A DNA stretch of 64,000 bases from Dillenia suffruticosa. Taxonomy: Eukaryota; Streptophyta; Magnoliopsida; Dilleniales; Dilleniaceae. Both the position numbers and the translations under genes were made by a program. The notes under the pieces were generated by a model, which worked only from the letters and a program-made list of their open reading frames with translations, was not told where the DNA came from and ran no database searches. Below are positions 1 through 13,101 of the stretch, one piece after another. Numbering within the stretch: the first letter of the stretch is position 1; each line of letters starts with the position of its first letter. Location: positions 7,792,001-7,856,000 of the forward strand of contig JAVTVX010000035.1 of assembly GCA_033439265.1 (NCBI GenBank), in the 5' to 3' direction.

Positions 1-571
1 TCAATGGTAAGTTCTGATTTAGCTTTGCTGTTTACCCATTAGGACTAATTAAGCTATTATCCCCTTCTTTTCTCTCCAAATTTGGTGATGGAGATGTGAT
101 TTGTTGCATTTGGCATCTTATATTATTATTATTATTATTATTTTTTGGCAATAGTTCGATGCCTAGCTTCATAATCCCTGATTCGAAAGCCTAGTTGAAT
201 TGTGTTTTGTAAAACTTCCAAAACACTGATGTAGTTGTTTTTGTTGAAATCTTTTCTTTTCTTTCTTTTTAATAGAATATAAAAAGTTTGATTTTATGGA
301 TAAGATTGCTTTCTTGGCATCTCGTTGTGCCTCATCTATGGGAGCTTTTAAGGGCTTTATCAGCCAAAAGTTTGGAATTTTAGATTTTTTGGGAAAATGG
401 AGGGGGTTGAATATATATGTCATATGCTTTTACATGTGCATGTACGTTTCTCCTTTGATTGTGCGCTTGGTTCTAGCTTGGAGTAATTGTGTTGTGTTAT
501 GTAGATTTTGTGTTTTCCGGTCCTCCCATATACTGAATCATGACCTAACAAAGAAATATCTACTGTTTTCT

Positions 572-3500
572 TCAGCATTCAAGTGTTGGTGTCAAGCTGC
601 TTGGCTACTTCGCATTCAATCCTGGATGCTGATGTCATTTGAGCCTTTTTAAATGTCCTTCAAAGTTAATTTAGCATTCATATGAATTTTGTATGGCTTT
701 CCCTATGATCCGCAGTCTGCAATATTTAGTGCAAGTCATTTCTAAACTCAGCGTTTGAGCCATTGTTGAGAGTGTGGGTCACTTCAAGGGATCTAAAGGT
801 TTGATTCTCTTTTTGATGTTGGTGCATATTCACACAATGAGTTAGTCGTTTAAATTGTCCTGTGTCATTTTTGCTTGTACCAAACACAACCTTGATAGTT
901 TGCTTTAAAGTCTTGTAGCCGTTTTCTTTATGTTCTTGTTCTGTTTTCTTTTTTGGTTCAGCGTTGCTCTGATGCTAATCTTCTATCCTGCCAAAGCCTG
1001 CTATAAATTATAGTAGAAGTAACGGGACCTTCCTTTTGATATACAAAGAAGGAACATAACATTAGTTCTACTACAATTTATAAACACATCTTGTAGCACA
1101 GAAAGGTTATCATAGGATCATTAAATAGAAAGAGGGAAAAAAAGAACATAAAAATGATCGAAGATTCTTAATATTATGTTCTTCATTCCTCTTGTCCCTC
1201 AGTTATCTGGATTCCTATTGCTGCCTCCAGAAATGCAGGTTGAAGGAAGAACCTTTGACATTTGGTGCCCTGTGTGTTCTAAAGCATCTCTTGCAAGGTA
1301 TACTTCATCTTTCTTTCAGCTTTGGAATGCAGAATTTTGGTTGTCCTACACCACCTTATGCTTTTATTATCTTCTTTTTGAGGCTGTCTGAAGCATGGCA
1401 TGCCAAGAGACCTTTGTTTATTGAAACTGTGAAGTCTCAGTGTGATGAGCAAAGTTTGGGTGTTCTGAAGGAAATTTCAGAGGTTTTTATATTTAATTTT
1501 TTGCACTTGTCCAATAAGTACCAAATTTATTTAGAATAATAATTGTGGTTTTTTATTTTTTATTTTTTATTCGCTTCTATTCTAATTTGTGTTTCGTTGA
1601 TTTATGGTAGTTGATTGTAGTTATGGCTTCTCATTGTTACTTGATTGGTCCCTCATCGGAGTTTTTGTTGAATATCTTGTTCACCACTATGCCATATCAA
1701 ACAAATGGAGAGGTGATCCACAGCTCCAAGGAAATACTCAGATCCAATGACAACTATTCTCTGATACGGTGCAAGAGATCTAAGATTTCACTTTACCACT
1801 TGTGTCATGTTTGGCATGTGGGAAACAAATCTAATACGATTATCATTGCCTTAGTTGGCAAAATACTGTTTGATCTTTGTGACAGTTCATTTCTTTTTTA
1901 TTGTGTTGAGGTTTCAATGAGAGTTCTAGGCATTACTGGTGTTGTACAACTGTTTAATTGGCATATGTTCTTTTTAGGTTAGAATCAAGTCGGTCACTCC
2001 GACAGAATTAAGATCAGTCTGCGAAATGGGTCTTCTTCCGCCAACTTTACCATTTCAGAAATGGAGGTATGGTATATGATGCTGCTGTTAATGCTCTTTT
2101 TTCCTTTTAAAAAAAAAAAGTTCTGTAATTGATTTGTGCCTTGGGTACCTCATATTTTCTTGTATGCTTAATTCTAGTGGAAAATTTGATTTTTTTGGAG
2201 TTCGAGTGGACTATAATATGGGTTTAGGTGTTTTCTCGAAAATATTTCTAGTTTGAGGGCTTTGATTGGACCATCATCCTGAAACAGCCAAGTGTCTTCA
2301 TTGTTACCTGTTTTTGTTTCAACAAAATACATAACACATTGTTTTAGTGTAATTTTTATTTTAAGTGAAACAAGTATTGAAACTATTATGCTTGTTAACT
2401 GTTCCATTGTGATGTGTTTACCCAATCCTGTTTGACCTGGAAATTTTCAACCTAACGCCAAAGCAGAGCTTTTCTTGCAATCTTGGGGCTGAATCTGGAT
2501 TTTGCCTTGCCTGTGGATGCTTGTTCCTTTGACTTATATACTGGTGTGGCATGATGATTTCAAATCCTTAATTTATTCTTTTTAAAGAATTCATATTTAT
2601 TACTGTTTTTTGGATGTCAGGAATTTTTTTGGTGCATTTTCTTGAATGCTGACATTGAGTTTAACTTTTGTGATAAATGCTCTAGAACACTTTTAGTACA
2701 ATTTTTTTTTTCATGCTTTTATAGGTTTGTAGATGCATTTCAGAATTATGCAGACATAAATCCTCATACCGCAGTACCACGGTTGATGATTGCAAAGCTC
2801 TTGTTGATATTTCAAGCCCTTTGGCAGCATATGTTTTGGATTTAGATGATTTAGGTGAACACTGTATGTCCTATCCTTTTCATATATTTGATGTGTGCTT
2901 GGCACTTATCTGTGCTTTTTCGCATGTGATTTAGGAGCTTATTCGATGCTTGCTGGTACTTTTGCATGATCCTCTAGCAATGGAACAACTTGCTTCTCAG
3001 ATTCTGACAGTCAGTATTCTTTCCTTCAATTTATTTGCCTTTCTCTCTCCATTCCCATCTTTCTATCTTGCTTTCTATTGTAAATCTGAAGTTAAGCTTG
3101 CACTCAGTTGGTCCAATAAGGAGAATTCTAGTATCAGGCTAAGGTTTACCCAGTCTAGGGTGTCTAGAGCAGAAAAGTTGCATATACTTGTAGGGCATCA
3201 ATTTATGTAATTTTGAGCATATAACAAGGGTAGATATCCAATATGTGTTGCCAAAGATTTGGCTTTTATTTTAATCTATTTCTGCTTCGGTTCACATCCT
3301 TATCTGTATCTTCACTCTTTTCAGTTTTCCAACTATCTGTGGGCATTAACTGAAACTTCCTAGTCTGAATTAAATTTATGAAATTTGGATGTAGTTTAGG
3401 TTTTAGAGACCAAGCTTTTTGTCAAAGCAGCAAAACTACTGCCACAGCTGCTAGTGATATGTCCTTGTCAACTAAAAGCTTTATCTACACTCGTATATAA

Positions 3501-6500
3501 CATGTTTTGTGCGTCAGCAGTTATCATTGTCATTCATGTTTCAGTTGTCTGGGAATGCTTCTACAGAAAGTTGATGACAAGGCTTATGTACGTGGTAAGA
3601 TTGATTGGATATATAAACAATCTGATATCACAATACCTGCCAACAGACTTGGTTTGGACAAAGCCATGGGATTGGTATCTCAAATTGTACTCTGTACTTC
3701 ATCTTTCCATTCTTGATACTTCTATATTTGGTTTCACTTATCTGTTTCATTACTTCAGGTTGCAGCTTTCCACTTGGATATTGTATTGGACAAGAGAAGG
3801 AAATTCTTGATAATATAAGGGAAAGTTTCTTCGAGAGGTGCGCACTTGTCCTTTCTGGTTTCCTACTGCTCATCATAAAACCTGAAAGAGAAAAAAATTA
3901 TAACAAGAGAGTATCTTTAAAACACCGTTTTCCAACTTACTGTCTGCCTCAACATTATGTATGCTGTTTATATTGTTCATTTACTGTCTTGTTTTTTGGC
4001 CAATTTATAACACGTAGATATAAAAGGGAGGAAGAATATATGTGGGTATTGTTCTGTCCAAAGATTGTGCAAAGTTTCTTGTACTGATCGTCCAAAGATC
4101 TGGTGTAAGGAGAGCTACTCTTCTGGAGTGCATGGACTTTGGCTCTTATAGCAGGAAAAGGTTCCAAGATTTTAACTCTTGCTACCTCTTTCCTTCTTTC
4201 TTTCTTTTTTTTTTTCCAGTAAAAATTTTGATCTTGTTTCTTTGTGGCAATCAACTATAGGGCTTGTAAAAGCCGTGTCTTGTCTTGAGGATGTATATTA
4301 TGTGAAATTATGCTTTATTGGTAGTTATTCACTTTGATCTTAATGATATATTTAAGTATTGTTCGTGTTTTTGTTTTCCCATTTTCATTTATATATATTT
4401 AATTTTTGAGTTCATTATCTTCATATCTTTATTTGATTGTTCTAATATTTTAGAGATTCACCTATTGCATGTTTCTATCCTTCTTCACAAACCGGAACAG
4501 ATCAGACAGAAGACTCTGATGATATATATGCTGCAAGATATGCTCCATCATCTGTTATTGTAGCCAGAATAGATGCACTTGTGGTATGAAACTACCAGAT
4601 TCTTGCAATTTTTTTCCTTAGCTTTTGCAATGCAAATGATCTCCTTTGTTGTATGTAGTTACTCCAAGAAACCTGAAATATGGTGATATTTGGGTAATGA
4701 CTAGTGTGTCCATATGAAATGCAAGTCAATTTAGTTTGTCATATTCTGGTATTTCTTCTTGTTGATAAGAACGTGCTGATCAAGTTGAAGGATTCTCGTT
4801 ATCTAGTGACAATTATTGTAATAAGTATTCTTCTTGGTTGATGACAAAATATACCTTGCAGCTCTTTTTGATAGAATGTTCCTATAATAATTGCATTGCA
4901 TTCTGGTTTTGGACGTTGATATTTTTTATTTTTTAGGATGTATCTTTATAATAGTTTCATAGTTTGGTGCTATCTGGCATGAGAAAATGATAGTGTAATT
5001 TCACGTATCACAAGTTCTGTGGTTGTTCCTTTCAGGGCACAAATATGCTTTCACGACTTCTCCATGTTTGCCACCCTATAGTGAAACAGGCAGCGATTAC
5101 TGCCATAGATTTACTAGGTCAGTGCATCTTTTTCTATGATGCTAGTTTTTTGTTTTTTTTTCTCTTCTAAGCTTCGATATGTTATCTTGTTGGTTGTGTT
5201 TGGCTGGGAAGTTCGTTATGATTATGTAGGACAAGCCCATTCTGGTTCTGAAAAGGATTTTATATTGTTAATTTGTTGGTGGAAAAACTGTTTTCTTTGG
5301 TACTATCCTGAAATGTTTCTGATAAGAAAATATATAGATTAAGTAGGTTGACATGAGGTTTTCAAAGCAATCAAGAGAGATCAACCCGTTATGACTTTCT
5401 TCTCCATGGATGCTTCTGTCCTTACCTGATGATTCCTTAATACTGTTACCATGACCTTAACCTAAACATAGTGTTGGACAATGTTCTTACTGTCAAGTCT
5501 TGGGGTAACAATGGTAATATTTCCGGGCTGAGACATTTACTACCCAGGAGGATCATAATAATATGGTGGTATGTCCAAAGTTCTAGGTATACTGGTAAAG
5601 TGCTGTTGGTTCAAATTGTCAAGAGTGCATCTTTTGTTGAACATTTGAAAATAACACAAGATATCAAGGTTAACTCACCTTGGATGATGCTAGGAAAGAT
5701 TTGTTCCAAATTATGACCTTTACTAATTTAAACAGTGGTGATACTCTGAACCTGTCTGCTTATCTTACTGGGGGTAGGATGTTTATATGTTGACATAATT
5801 CTTCAAAATATGTTTAAAATGGTGTGCTGTTGTTGATGCAGGTCTTGCAGTGATAAATGCTGCTGAAAGTGGTGCACCATTTCCATTAGAAAAGGGACAT
5901 ATTGCCTGACTACATATTGACCTTGACGGGAATAGATGAAAATGGGGGCTTCAATGATTCTAGTTTAGAACTTCTGCACACGCAGGTTCCATGACTCTAC
6001 CACAATCTATATGATGCATTCATTTTATTCAGGTTATCTTACCCATATTAGCTGATATCCTGCAGGCTCCTGCTTTAAATGCTTGGACCACTTAGGTTTC
6101 TATTGAACCAAAGCTAACCATTGAAAACCACAACTATGTTATGAAGGTGCAGATTGTATTATTCATCATGACTGTGCACTGTTGTTTGTGCCATATCCTT
6201 GTGAATATTCTTTTGTGCACATTGCAGGCCACGTTATGTTTCTTTGCTCTACCAAATGAACCCTTAGATATTGTTGATCCTCTTATTGACAACCTTATCA
6301 CTCTTCTATGTGTGATTCTATCAACGCGGTATGAATCTTTATTGCTATACTTGCAAATGCACTGAAACTTATTTGTCTTTTGGATTTCTAAAAAGAAAAT
6401 TCATTCAGGGAGAAAAAAAAAAGTTAATGTATTAATGGAGGAAGAATGTTTGGAATGTTTTTGATTGTTTAGATGATGTGGAGGTCAGAGATGGTCAACA

Positions 6501-8384
6501 TGTTGTTGATTTAGTTAGATACCCATTAAAGGTGTTTAAAGATTGGCAGGGACAACTGCACATTCTTACGAGGAGATCTAAAGTTTTAAGGGTTATGGTA
6601 AAGGGGAAAAATCTAAATTAAAATCTAAATTCTAGTCCTGGTTTGGAATTTGCTTAGCATCTTAAGGTTGGACGGAATTAGTTTTAGCCCAAATTTAAAA
6701 ACTTTGGTGATTATTATTATTTGGTACTTAGTAAATTTTCGGGGTTCAAGATCTTGAAAGTATGGAAGCTTTGTTTTGCATCTTTACGATGTAATAATAA
6801 TGCATGCTTATATATTATACTGGTATTCCTTGTTTGTACATGTATTTCCTACTGGTTTCACTTTTAGTGGTGAAGATGGGAGAAGCCGGGCTGAGCAGCT
6901 ACTGCATATTTTAAAACAAATAGATCATTATATTTTCTCTCCAGTGGAGTATCAAAAGGTTGTCACGCGTTATATGAGGTGCTACTCAAATTTAGGGCAC
7001 CTTGTATGAGTGGCTATTGCCTACTTGGCTGCCAAGGAATTTGCACACATAACAAGCAAATGGACCACATGTTGAACAGAAGTCTTTCCATCTTTCCATG
7101 TAAATGTCTTTGCTTGTGATGAGTTTTTGTTTTATTTTGTTTTACCAATATCATTTGATTTCCTTGATTTGGTCACTGGCTGAATATCTATTGCCAAGTT
7201 GCAATGCTCTATGCCTGGGAGAAAGGATCATGGTCTATTTTCCATGCTGTGCAGATACCAATTCGAAGTAAGAAAAACTTCTGCTCAGGTTCGTAACTGG
7301 CAGATTTAAAATAGGGCTGGATGATCTAAATGGCATTTCATTGTTATACTTCAAAATTCATTGTCACTGTGAAGGAATTATGAATCTGCTCTGGCCTCCC
7401 TTTTGTTTATTTATTTTTGTGTTTGTTTGCTAGATTCTTGATCTGTTTTTCAGTATAGCTCTTTCATTACCAAGGATTGCTAATTCTAGTTCTGGGGCTG
7501 ATATAGAGTTGTCATATAGTGATTTGTCCTCCCTGGAAGATGTCATTGCCATTTTGAGGAGTGTAAGTGCAGTTTTTAGTTGGCTCCTCTACCTTGATTT
7601 CTTGTTCGTGTCCCAACAGAGAGGAAAATTGTCACTCTGATCATTTTTTTATGTTTATTCTCATGTTTCATCAGGATGCTTTTATGGACCCAATCGGGTT
7701 GTATCCTTTCTCTGTATTTTAATGACCAAAATTGAGGTAACTTTCTGTTATGCATTACATTACAATGTAATCTGATATGCACTCTTCCATTGTAACATGC
7801 CCGCTGTTTATTACAGCTCGTAACCTGCATGCACAATTGCATGGCAGTTATAAGTCATAAGATCAAATCGTCTGCAGAAGGTGATGTTCAAGCTGTCATT
7901 GAATTTGTTTAAAAAAGGGCAATGAACTACATGGTGCTGATATTGCTAGGTATCTTAGTGAATAAAAGAGAAAATTATATGCTTCTACATATTTGATTTG
8001 AACATTTATATGCATTTAATTAATTGCTTTCTTAATTGTCTATCTACAGGACCTGCAGCAGCTTATGTTGCTGAAAGACATCCATGACAAGAAACTCTTG
8101 GTGCCATATCTTTTCTTTTTCTGATCAGTTATTCATGTTTGCCAATTTATTTATTTATTTATTTTTTGTATTATTCGCAAGTTTTTCACATCATTGTGCA
8201 CTGTATGCTTCTGTAAGTATCTCAACTGTCAGAAGGTATCTTCCCTTGCGGAGAATACAAGCTCAAAAGTTGTCTCTCATGAAGTATTAGTTGCTGCAGG
8301 AAGGGATATAGCAACAAAGGATTTATCTCGATTATGTGGTGGGTGGTTGATGCAAGATGCTTTGTTTATAACTAATCAACTATG
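572..8384 (+). pseudogene. SGR6: SGR6/MROH1-like HEAT-repeat protein, degenerate fragment
   Basis: Dispersed exon-like segments match the plant SHOOT GRAVITROPISM 6 family (maestro HEAT-like repeat protein, a membrane-trafficking-associated solenoid) in the expected order: AFKCWCQAAW at about 577, [20 protein letters not shown] at about 1218, MASHCYLIGPSSE at 1621, CRCISELCRHKSSY at about 2730, LVLLHDPLAMEQLASQILT at 2950, [18 protein letters not shown] at about 3550, ARYAPSSVIVARIDALVG at 4534, [18 protein letters not shown] at 6870, and AGRDIATKDLSRLCGGW at about 8297. Breaks are plain: a 1-base insertion near 5895 leads to a stop at 5907, a frameshift lies near 6957, a stop plus frameshift near 7909, and a TGA sits at 8085 where the family has Arg (CGA-type codon). 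About ten residues usually present before ARYAPS are missing. The C-terminal half of the roughly 1,700-residue family is absent, and the N-terminus is missing or left of the window. Family assignment is from recalled similarity. Calling it dead is an inference from the lesions. Bases 1-571 hold no exon I can support. Confidence 0.8.
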
Positions 8385-8442
8385 ATTTCTTTCTAATTGA
8401 AGCCATCTGCTCATTCCTAATTGAAGCCTCCATAGACTGAAA

Positions 8443-8467
8443 CCTCTCTCTCTCTCTCTCTCTCTCT
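8443..8467. repeat. (CT)n microsatellite
   Basis: An uninterrupted CT dinucleotide run lies just upstream of the VMA12-like relic. A similar (GA)n run lies at about 9090-9121 in its intron. Confidence 0.9.
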
Positions 8468-8522
8468 GCCAAACCTCTGCTCCCTATGTTACAAGCCACT
8501 TCGATCTCTCTACTTTGCTTCT

Positions 8523-9085
8523 TCTCCTTCCACTAGACCTGACCTCATCTGCCTCCTGTCAGGCTCCAATTTCGTCTTCAAAAGCACCAAATATTGTGAA
8601 AAGGTAATCAAAAAATTTTGGCTATTCAAATTGTTTGATCGAAAATGTTTGTGATTTTGGTTTGGATTTTGTTGTTTGGAGTGAAGAGTTGAAGGCGAGA
8701 TTGAGAAAGCTTGCAGAGAAAGCTGAAAGAAGTGAGTATGAGGACCTTGCCAAGGATATTATGCCAACGAAGGAGGTTGCCGAGCCGTTTTCTTCTTACT
8801 AAGACCAGAAAGGGTTTGGTATGAATCTGATTTCACTTTCTTGAGTAATTTTGATCTTGTTTGAAGCTGCATTATGTTTATTTTTAAATTAATGATTGAT
8901 ATTTTGACATGACTTATATTAATCAGACAATTATGCATGAATAGCCCTGTAATTATAGAAAAGAACCACAACTACTTTGATCCTTTTTTTATTCACGAGC
9001 ACATTTTGACTCTGGATGATGATCTAATTCCGGGAAAACTATAGTAGATTCTTTAGAATATGGTCTCAAATGGAACATTACTCAT

Positions 9086-9127
<42 letters not shown>

Positions 9128-10560
9128 ATTAATATCTTGCATTCAAATTTGATTGAGTTGCACTTTTTTCTGATATTTAATCCTTGGTATTTGGACTTAG
9201 TATCCTCAAGTTGCAGTCTGAATTACTGCCTGCAAGGATTTCTTTTTGTTAGGTTATGTTGATAGATCAACTATTTTAAATGCCCATGAAAAATGAAGGG
9301 CGTGTTAGATTTATATAGGCTGTTGCCGAGAATAAGAACCAGAGGCAGAGACATGTAACGCTATTAGATAAAGTATGAAAAAGCACACATTAGCTGGTTT
9401 TGAAGAACTTTTAATTTGAATTCGTCCCTTCATTTACTAATTATATTTCTCTAAATCATGTTTAGCTCTTATAGGGTTCATAGTGATTTCTTACGGTACA
9501 TAGACTATTTGAAAGCTTGTCTATCCTAGATAACTCTGTCAAGCATATGGTCATTTTTAAATTGCAATATTTTGACTACAATAATAGAATATTTTACCAT
9601 CTTTTGTCGGTAAATGTACATCAATTTGGGTGATATAGAAAAAGTTCTACCATTGGCAACTTACACCTGATGTTGCCAATCATGATTTTCCTTGGATTTC
9701 GATTCATGGGGGATTCTATCTATTAGCAAAATGGAAGGTGCCCTGCATTCGGAGGATTTTGACACAAAATTGGCTTAGGAGTAGTAATGTACCTGGTAAA
9801 ACTGTATTGCAGAAACATGATTGGATGGACACTATGGGACAGCATGGTGCCTGATTGTGCTTATAGAATGTATGCATCAAGAGTAAACAGTTGAAATGGA
9901 TAAATGGCAAGATAAGAAACATCATGATCCAAATTAAATCCTCTTAGAATTTGGAACTGGCTGTGCATGTCTTTCGTGACTACCAAGAATCGCAAGAACT
10001 GGAATTCTTTCAGATGCTGTATTGCATTACTTTCATGTCTCTTGTGTTTGGCGGATGTATATACTTGATGCATGCTTGAGATAATTTGTCATTTGTAGAA
10101 CATTCTCTCGAAGGTAAAAGCCAAGTATCTCTGTTAATGATTAGACTTCATATTTGTCCTGAGCACCTTATGTTTTGTGATGCATAACATCTTAGGGCCT
10201 TCTTTTAATGGTGGATTGCTTTACCTCCCAGGGCTAATCTCAAGCATTACTCCTGCAGGGTTATATGTTGCAGTTATTATGTTTAGTGGCTATTTGGTTG
10301 GATATGATGTGTTTAGGGCATTGTTTAACCACAATCCTGCCATGGTAGGTCATAATAAGCAAAAGAAAGACATATTTTCTCAGGATTTCCTACGTCATTT
10401 TTTTTTTTTTTTTTTTTTTTTTAAATTCTTGTTGTGATGGAGTTCACAACTCTCCAATTGTATTCTGTGGATTGCCGTTGGAGGAATACTTAGATTAGTC
10501 TGAGCGATGCTCGTAGAAACACTTCTTTTCATAATTAGAACTTCCAATCAAGATCTAAAA
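8523..10560 (+). pseudogene. VMA12: VMA12/TMEM199-like V-ATPase assembly factor relic
   Basis: Four exon-like pieces match the plant ER-based factor for V-ATPase assembly (VMA12/TMEM199 family), an ER membrane protein that helps assemble the V0 sector. At 8523 a frame reads TRPDLICLLSGSNFVFKS. Near 8690 it reads LKARLRKLAEKAERSEYEDL, then EPFSSY followed by TAA where the family has Lys (KDQLGFG). After a roughly 1.4 kb intron, GYLVGYDVFRALFNHNPAM (first membrane hairpin) starts near 10285. From 10474 AVGGILRLV is followed by TGA at 10501 and then AMLVETLLFIIRTSNQDL. Two in-frame stops in otherwise well-conserved sequence mean no full product can be made. The N-terminal part is missing. It directly follows the SGR6 relic on the same strand, so both may sit on one decayed duplicated segment. 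Confidence 0.8.
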
Positions 10561-10724
10561 CCATCATATTACACCAGTATAGCTGTGCTAAGAGGGTTTG
10601 GTCTTGTTGTCCAAAGTGATGGTCGATCATTCAGCCCAACTTTTTAGCTATGTCGAATTCTTGTGAGTCAGTTTGCTCATTCATCAATCATTTCTTGTGA
10701 TAGTTTTGTAAGTCGCCTTAATAT

Positions 10725-10929
10725 TTAAAAGGGCAACTTTTTTTTTTTTTTTTTGGTTCCCTGGACTTGGTGCACCTCCAAGTATCCGGAGTTTTGCTCC
10801 GACTAATTTCGGTCGTGCTGCTATCGGGTTCAAATCGGGAGGGAATTCTCCCGACATCGTTTTTATCACTACAAAAACTGAAACTCCGATTCTTGGTGTG
10901 GGGTGCTTGTGCCTTAAAAGGGCAACTTT
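10725..10929 (-). mobile_element. SINE with 16-bp target-site duplication
   Basis: A roughly 173-bp insertion (10741-10913) is bracketed by perfect copies of TTAAAAGGGCAACTTT at 10725-10740 and 10914-10929. The plus strand starts with a T-run, so on the minus strand the element ends in poly(A). A tRNA box-B-like stretch (GATTTGAACCC) lies on the minus strand near 10828. Small size, A-tail and target duplication are the hallmarks of a pol III-derived SINE mobilised by LINE machinery. Confidence 0.8.
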
Positions 10930-11850
10930 CTCGTGCTAAAGAAAAGACAAACATTGAGAAAGGAGATTTTATTCCTTATAAAGCTGCAGATTTTGAGAGA
11001 TTTCAATCATTTAATTATTATTGATTTAAATTTTCATCACTTAATCCAGTTGGATTATATATGTACATTTTTTCTATTATTACAAATCTTTTGAATTTGA
11101 TTCTAAAACTACTTTAATAAAGTACTCAATCTTGTTTTTTTTTTCGGAATTTATATAGAAATTTTTTTGATTTAAAATTGAATTCAATTAACTAGAATTT
11201 TGGACTATTATTGAGTATGATTTTTCTACCATCTTAAAGTAAACTTAAATGTAGTCCGTATATGGTCTACTGCAACCAATTAAGGGGATTTGCAGCCTCG
11301 GCCAAAAGAGCAAGAGGAAATAGGTACCACATGGCTCCTAAACCTAATTAATGAGGGTATAAACGAAGACACAAACCCAATTAATAAGGGTATAAACAAA
11401 AGTACAAGAATTATAAACTTTGTTTTTTACCAGCATCATTTTTTTTTTCAAATTAAAAAGAGGTTAATTAGATGTACAACTCTTGAAGTTTGGATTGAAT
11501 TTATAATTAAGTTCCTAAATTTCAAAATGCGACAATTGACTACTCAGTTTCAAAAGTATAATAACAAAATTCCTCGCATCTTGATATGAAACAATTCTCG
11601 GAAGATGTGGGTTATTCCGGAACATATTTGTCAATTCTTTGCATAGCCTTCTTGTGCGACAAGAATTCCAATCTCCTTGTTCTTCAATTCTAACTAAAGA
11701 AGTGATGCAAACTATACCAATTTTTTGGTGTCAAATCTCACAGCAATTTCTTCTCCTAGTCTAGCGATTTCTTCTTCAATCTTCATATTTTTTTAGAAAA
11801 TCAATGCTCCCTTCAGCGTTCTTTTTTTTTTTTTTTTTTTTTTTTTGATT
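10930..11850. other. intergenic, no gene seen
   Basis: AT-rich sequence with short, unconvincing frames. A T-run of about 28 nt ends it at 11847. I recognise no gene, RNA or repeat here. Confidence 0.6.
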
Positions 11851-11852
11851 CA

Positions 11853-12110
11853 CTACACCAGTCTATAGGGATCGGGCTTCACATCCTTTGGCCTGGGAGC
11901 AAGAATCGAAGTCCCATTTTTCATAAGAGCATCCATTTCCTTTTTTTTTTGGGTATAGACGGGGATTCGAATCCGAGCCTGTCATGTGAGGAAAGGGAAA
12001 GGTGCCAATTGAGTTGAAACTTATCGGCATAAGAGCATCCACGGCAAGCTCCCACTCTTTGATTCCTTTAGTTTTTTCAATGCTCGATGGTTCTTCATTT
12101 CTAATTGGAC
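11853..12110 (-). pseudogene. unidentified exon-like frame interrupted by a SINE
   Basis: On the minus strand a plausible intron acceptor (TTTGCAG) at 12111 opens a frame beginning GPIRNEEPSSIEKTKG, continuing EWELAVDALM, and ending RPKDVKPDPYRLV plus stop at 11853. A short SINE interrupts it after DALM. Ignoring the insertion and one copy of its target duplication, the frame continues without a shift. The stop is followed within about 6 nt by a long A-run on this strand. I do not recognise the family. It may be the last exon of a captured or retroposed gene piece. Function unknown. Confidence 0.4.
11922..12041 (-). mobile_element. short tRNA-like SINE with 14-bp target-site duplication
   Basis: The insertion 11936-12027 lies between perfect copies of CATAAGAGCATCCA (11922-11935 and 12028-12041). 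Read on the minus strand it carries a box-A-like segment near its 5' end, a strong box B (GGATTCGAATCC) and a terminal A-run, which fits a very short tRNA-derived SINE. Confidence 0.85.
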
Positions 12111-12230
12111 CTGCAAAGAAGCAAGAATAAGTACTAACAAAATTTTTATCTCTATAACGTGCTGGCTTTATGGCCTTTTTGTGAACCAGGGGATCTTCCC
12201 TTTGATGCAATCAGACAGGGGAGTACTACT

Positions 12231-12620
12231 ATCCCCTCTTTCACTTGGCTCCTCGATCATTGATAGAGAAAATACAAACACGCGTGTATAGCAAATGTTC
12301 ACTAGTTATTAAAATAAAAGTTCATTTTCTCAGTTCAAACTTCTATAAAGGTAAAGTTGTAACAAAGATGTGATAGAACTTTACTGTTTTTATAAATCAA
12401 AGTTCTTCAACAATAGAGAGAATTTATTAGATTAAGCAAAAATATGCTTCTTGAATTTTCCCAAAAATGCAGATAGTTTACATTAAAAAAGAAAAACATA
12501 GTGATTGAATTATCAAAATGTCATGAGGCACAACATTATTGGTTTACATATGGAAAGATTCCTCTATCTATTTTCAATAATCAATAAATTTGTATTTCAT
12601 AAGATTTTACTAATTCGGCC
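12231..12620. other. intergenic, no gene seen
   Basis: AT-rich spacer. I see no coding, RNA or repeat signal. Confidence 0.6.
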
Positions 12621-12623
12621 GTT

Positions 12624-12792
12624 CAATTTTTTTTTTACCATTGGTATCTAAGATTTATCCGCTAATTCGGTTCGAATACTATATGATTTATTTTAAGGGT
12701 TATTCTCTCAAATCTTTTTTCGTCATTCCTAGGACTTGAACTTGAAATCTCTGATTAAGAGGATAGAGTGTCCTTATCCACTCAACTCAAAG
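12624..12792 (-). mobile_element. tRNA-derived SINE
   Basis: On the minus strand the segment begins with GAGTTGAGTGGATAAGGAC (box-A-like), has a box-B-like TTCAAGTCC some 45 nt later, and ends with a 3' portion that includes ACCGAATTAGC and a terminal A-run (T-run on plus at about 12628). The same 3' portion recurs in several other elements of this window. Target duplications were not found. Confidence 0.65.
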
Positions 12793-13101
12793 GAATTCAC
12801 TATTTTTAGAATGAATAACACTACTCAAATGCAATTTGCCCTATTTATATGTATATTTTTTTACTTGTTCGAATTGCTCTTCTACTTTGCATTTTGTATC
12901 AATTCGTTCAATCTATCACCTCTTTTTCTCTAATACAGTATCGAGTAAAAAGTGAGGAAGTAATGTCTTTAACTTCTTAAAAAATTAGTATGCTTTTATC
13001 TTCTACTTGAGAATAGTTTTACTCTTTCTCAAATATAAGTCCGAGTTGAATTTTGCATATAAAATATAAAAAATTGGGTATAAGGTTACAAGGTAACATT
13101 T

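Noticed and set aside
572..8384. Assignment of the left relic to the HEAT-repeat protein SWEETIE/HEATR5
   Set aside because: Considered first because both are HEAT solenoids. The conserved blocks (for example [37 protein letters not shown]) fit the SGR6/MROH1 family instead.
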